Part shown: piece by piece, positions 5,343-7,146 of the stretch
Layout of the letters: each line of letters begins with the position of its first letter
How positions within the stretch are numbered: position 1 is the stretch's first letter
Assembly: GCA_028822945.1 (NCBI GenBank)
Contig: JAPKCN010000097.1
Coordinates: forward strand, 1 to 7,146
DNA from: Porticoccaceae bacterium
Lineage (GTDB): Bacteria > Pseudomonadota > Gammaproteobacteria > Pseudomonadales > Porticoccaceae
Direction: 5' to 3'
DNA length: 7,146 bases
Notes under the pieces: model-generated
What the model saw: only the letters and a program-made list of their open reading frames with translations
Database searches by the model: none
Told to the model about the DNA's origin: nothing
Made by a program: the position numbers and the translations under genes

Positions 5343-7125
5343 AATTAAGAGTCATAAGCAGATCGCCGACAGACACCGCATCACCGGCGCTGACTGCAAC
5401 CTCGGCGACCACGCCGGAGCGTGCCGCACTCACTGAGGTCTCCATCTTCATAGCCTCAAGCGTGAGTACCGATTGCCCCTCGGTGACCTCTTGTCCGGCG
5501 CCGACCAACACTTTTACCACTGTCCCAGCTAGCGGCGCTACGATGGGACTTGTAGCCGCCGATTGCGACCTATCCGGCGCTGCACTCGCCTGCGGTTGTA
5601 TAGCGTTAACCTCACCGCTCTCGGTAACTTTGACAAGGTAATCTTGGCCCTCGACCTCGACCGTGTAGACCTGTTCGCCAAAGGGCTGTCTCGCAACTTC
5701 CGCCAGTACTGCGGGTGGCGCTTCAAAAATATTCGGGTCGCCACTATGGCGGAAAAATTTCAGAGCGACTTGGGGAAACAGCGCGTAGGTCAATATATCA
5801 TCGATCTCGCGATCACCTGTTTGCGTGACAAATTGATGCTGTTCAGCTAGTTCACGTAATTCAGCGCTCAAAATATCTAACTCAGGCGCTAGCAGATCGG
5901 CTGGACGACAGGTGACCGGTTGTTCTCCAGGTGCTAATACCCGCGCCTGTAATTGGCTATTTACCGGTGCCGGTGCAGCCCCGTACTCACCCCGCAAAAT
6001 TCCCGCAGTTTCCTTGCTAATAGACTTGTAGCGCTCACCAGTGAGTACGTTGAGCACCGCCTGAGTACCGACAATCTGCGAGGTAGGCGTGACGAGCGGA
6101 ATGTATCCTAAGTCCTCTCTAACCCGCGGTATTTCCTCGAGCACCGCATCCAATTGATCGCTAGCACCCTGTTCCTTGAGCTGTCCCTCCATATTAGTCA
6201 ACATGCCACCGGGCACCTGTGCAACGAGGATGCGCGAATCGACACCGCGCAACGACCCTTCAAAGTGGTGATATTTTTTTCGCACTTCGCGAAAATAAGC
6301 AGCAATACTTTCGAGTTTGACTATATCTAGCCCGGTATCGCGCTCTCGCCCTTTAAAAATTGACACTACTGACTCGGTCGCCGAGTGCCCATAGGTCATA
6401 GCCATAGACGAAATGGCCGTATCGACGTTGTCGATACCGGCCTCTACACACTTGACAATAGTGGCGGTCGACAGCCCAGTAGTTGCGTGTGCATGCAATT
6501 GAATTGGGATTGCCAAAGCGCGCTTTAACCGAGTGACCAGATCGAAACCAACATAGGGCGTCAGCAGGCCCGCCATATCCTTGATGCAAATGGAATCGGC
6601 ACCGGCATCCTCTATTTGACGCGCCTGATCGACCCATAGATCCAAAGTGTGAACTGGACTTACGGTATATGCAATAGTGCCCTGAGCGTGTTTGCCTACC
6701 TGCTTGACAGCGCGCAGCGCCGTTTTGAGATTGCGCATATCATTCATCGCGTCAAATACCCGAAATACATCTATACCATTGACGGCAGCCCGGTCGACAA
6801 ACTTACTCACCACATCGTCGGCGTAGTGCCGATAACCGAGAATATTCTGTCCTCTAAAGAGCATCTGTTGCGGCGTGTTCGGCATGACTTTTTTAATCTC
6901 TCGAATACGATCCCATGGATCCTCTCCGAGAAAGCGAATGCAGGCGTCAAAAGTCGCACCTCCCCAAGACTCCATCGACCAATAACCAATCTGGTCGAGT
7001 TGGGCGGCAATCGGCAACATATCATCAATCCGCATGCGCGTGGCAAACAGCGACTGATGGGCATCTCGCAAAACTACTTCAGTAATACCCAATGAGGACT
7101 TCGCAACCGGCGTATAGTCAGACAT
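5341..7125 (-). CDS. oadA: Oxaloacetate decarboxylase alpha subunit (biotin carboxyltransferase)
   Basis: 594 residues from the ATG at 7125, a normal length for the family. Domains: an HMGL-like TIM barrel carboxyltransferase (about 12-275), the conserved PYC/OADA domain (about 290-490), a short Ala/Ser/Pro linker (about 510-526) and a C-terminal biotinyl domain (about 527-594). It moves the carboxyl group of oxaloacetate to biotin, giving pyruvate. Metal ligands are seen: Asp21 in RDAHQS, His211 and His213 in HAHATTG, and Lys182 in KDMAG, the lysine carbamylated in homologs; these match D17, H207, H209 and K178 of characterised OadA at a constant offset of 4. The biotin site is Lys560 in EAMKM. 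An in-frame GTG at 7131 is a worse start because it overlaps the AGGAAG ribosome site. Pyruvate carboxylase subunit B has the same layout, but the adjacent oadB settles the assignment. Confidence 0.95.
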   Translation of the reverse strand: MSDYTPVAKSSLGITEVVLRDAHQSLFATRMRIDDMLPIAAQLDQIGYWSMESWGGATFDACIRFLGEDPWDRIREIKKVMPNTPQQMLFRGQNILGYRHYADDVVSKFVDRAAVNGIDVFRVFDAMNDMRNLKTALRAVKQVGKHAQGTIAYTVSPVHTLDLWVDQARQIEDAGADSICIKDMAGLLTPYVGFDLVTRLKRALAIPIQLHAHATTGLSTATIVKCVEAGIDNVDTAISSMAMTYGHSATESVVSIFKGRERDTGLDIVKLESIAAYFREVRKKYHHFEGSLRGVDSRILVAQVPGGMLTNMEGQLKEQGASDQLDAVLEEIPRVREDLGYIPLVTPTSQIVGTQAVLNVLTGERYKSISKETAGILRGEYGAAPAPVNSQLQARVLAPGEQPVTCRPADLLAPELDILSAELRELAEQHQFVTQTGDREIDDILTYALFPQVALKFFRHSGDPNIFEAPPAVLAEVARQPFGEQVYTVEVEGQDYLVKVTESGEVNAIQPQASAAPDRSQSAATSPIVAPLAGTVVKVLVGAGQEVTEGQSVLTLEAMKMETSVSAARSGVVAEVAVSAGDAVSVGDLLMTLN

Positions 7126-7130
7126 AGACA

Positions 7131-7136
7131 CTTCCT
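7131..7136 (-). promoter_or_regulatory. Shine-Dalgarno of oadA
   Basis: AGGAAG on the minus strand lies 5 bases before the ATG at 7125, which is ideal spacing. The alternative GTG codon at 7131-7129 begins on the last G of this site and would leave no spacer. This decides the start for the ATG and a protein beginning MSDYTPV. Confidence 0.75.
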
Positions 7137-7146
7137 AAAACGTTAC

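Noticed and set aside
6649..7095. 148-residue plus-strand open frame inside oadA
   Set aside because: It is antisense to a region of oadA carrying conserved active-site motifs, and its translation resembles nothing known to me.

Overview
The window reads as part of a Gram-negative, probably marine gammaproteobacterial chromosome. This rests on a Na+-pump oxaloacetate decarboxylase (OadA/OadB), a BolA of the gammaproteobacterial type, and a large lipoprotein built from repeat modules that, from memory, resemble those attached to glycan-active proteins of marine bacteria. The species cannot be fixed from the sequence. All supported genes lie on the minus strand, so the biological order runs from high to low coordinates.

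Region 1 (7146 to 3844) is a tight gene cluster. oadA encodes the biotin-carrying carboxyltransferase alpha subunit. It is followed after 9 bp by oadB, the membrane beta subunit, and after 3 more bp by bolA. The known active-site and Na+-path residues of both decarboxylase subunits are present. Together they should convert oxaloacetate to pyruvate and CO2 while exporting Na+. The gamma subunit gene (oadG), usually just upstream of oadA, would lie beyond the window edge. oadA most likely starts at the ATG at 7125, not at the in-frame GTG at 7131, because the GTG overlaps the Shine-Dalgarno sequence.

Region 2 (3843 to 3578) is a 266-bp non-coding gap. It holds a weak A/T-rich hairpin that may end the oad-bolA transcript, a perfect 12-bp G/C palindrome, and a strong Shine-Dalgarno sequence for the next gene.

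Region 3 (3577 to 1) is one uninterrupted reading frame of at least 1192 codons that runs off the left edge. It has a lipoprotein signal peptide, an N-terminal domain that may be Ig-like, four tandem 166-residue modules (type A) without any net indel, a short acidic linker, and at least three copies of a second module (type B, 131 residues). No catalytic domain is visible in the part present. It is the most unusual item here: a probable cell-surface, multi-module adhesive or glycan-binding lipoprotein whose C-terminal part, and perhaps an enzyme domain, lies outside the window. The many plus-strand open frames over this gene are shadows of its repetitive, G/C-rich coding sequence.
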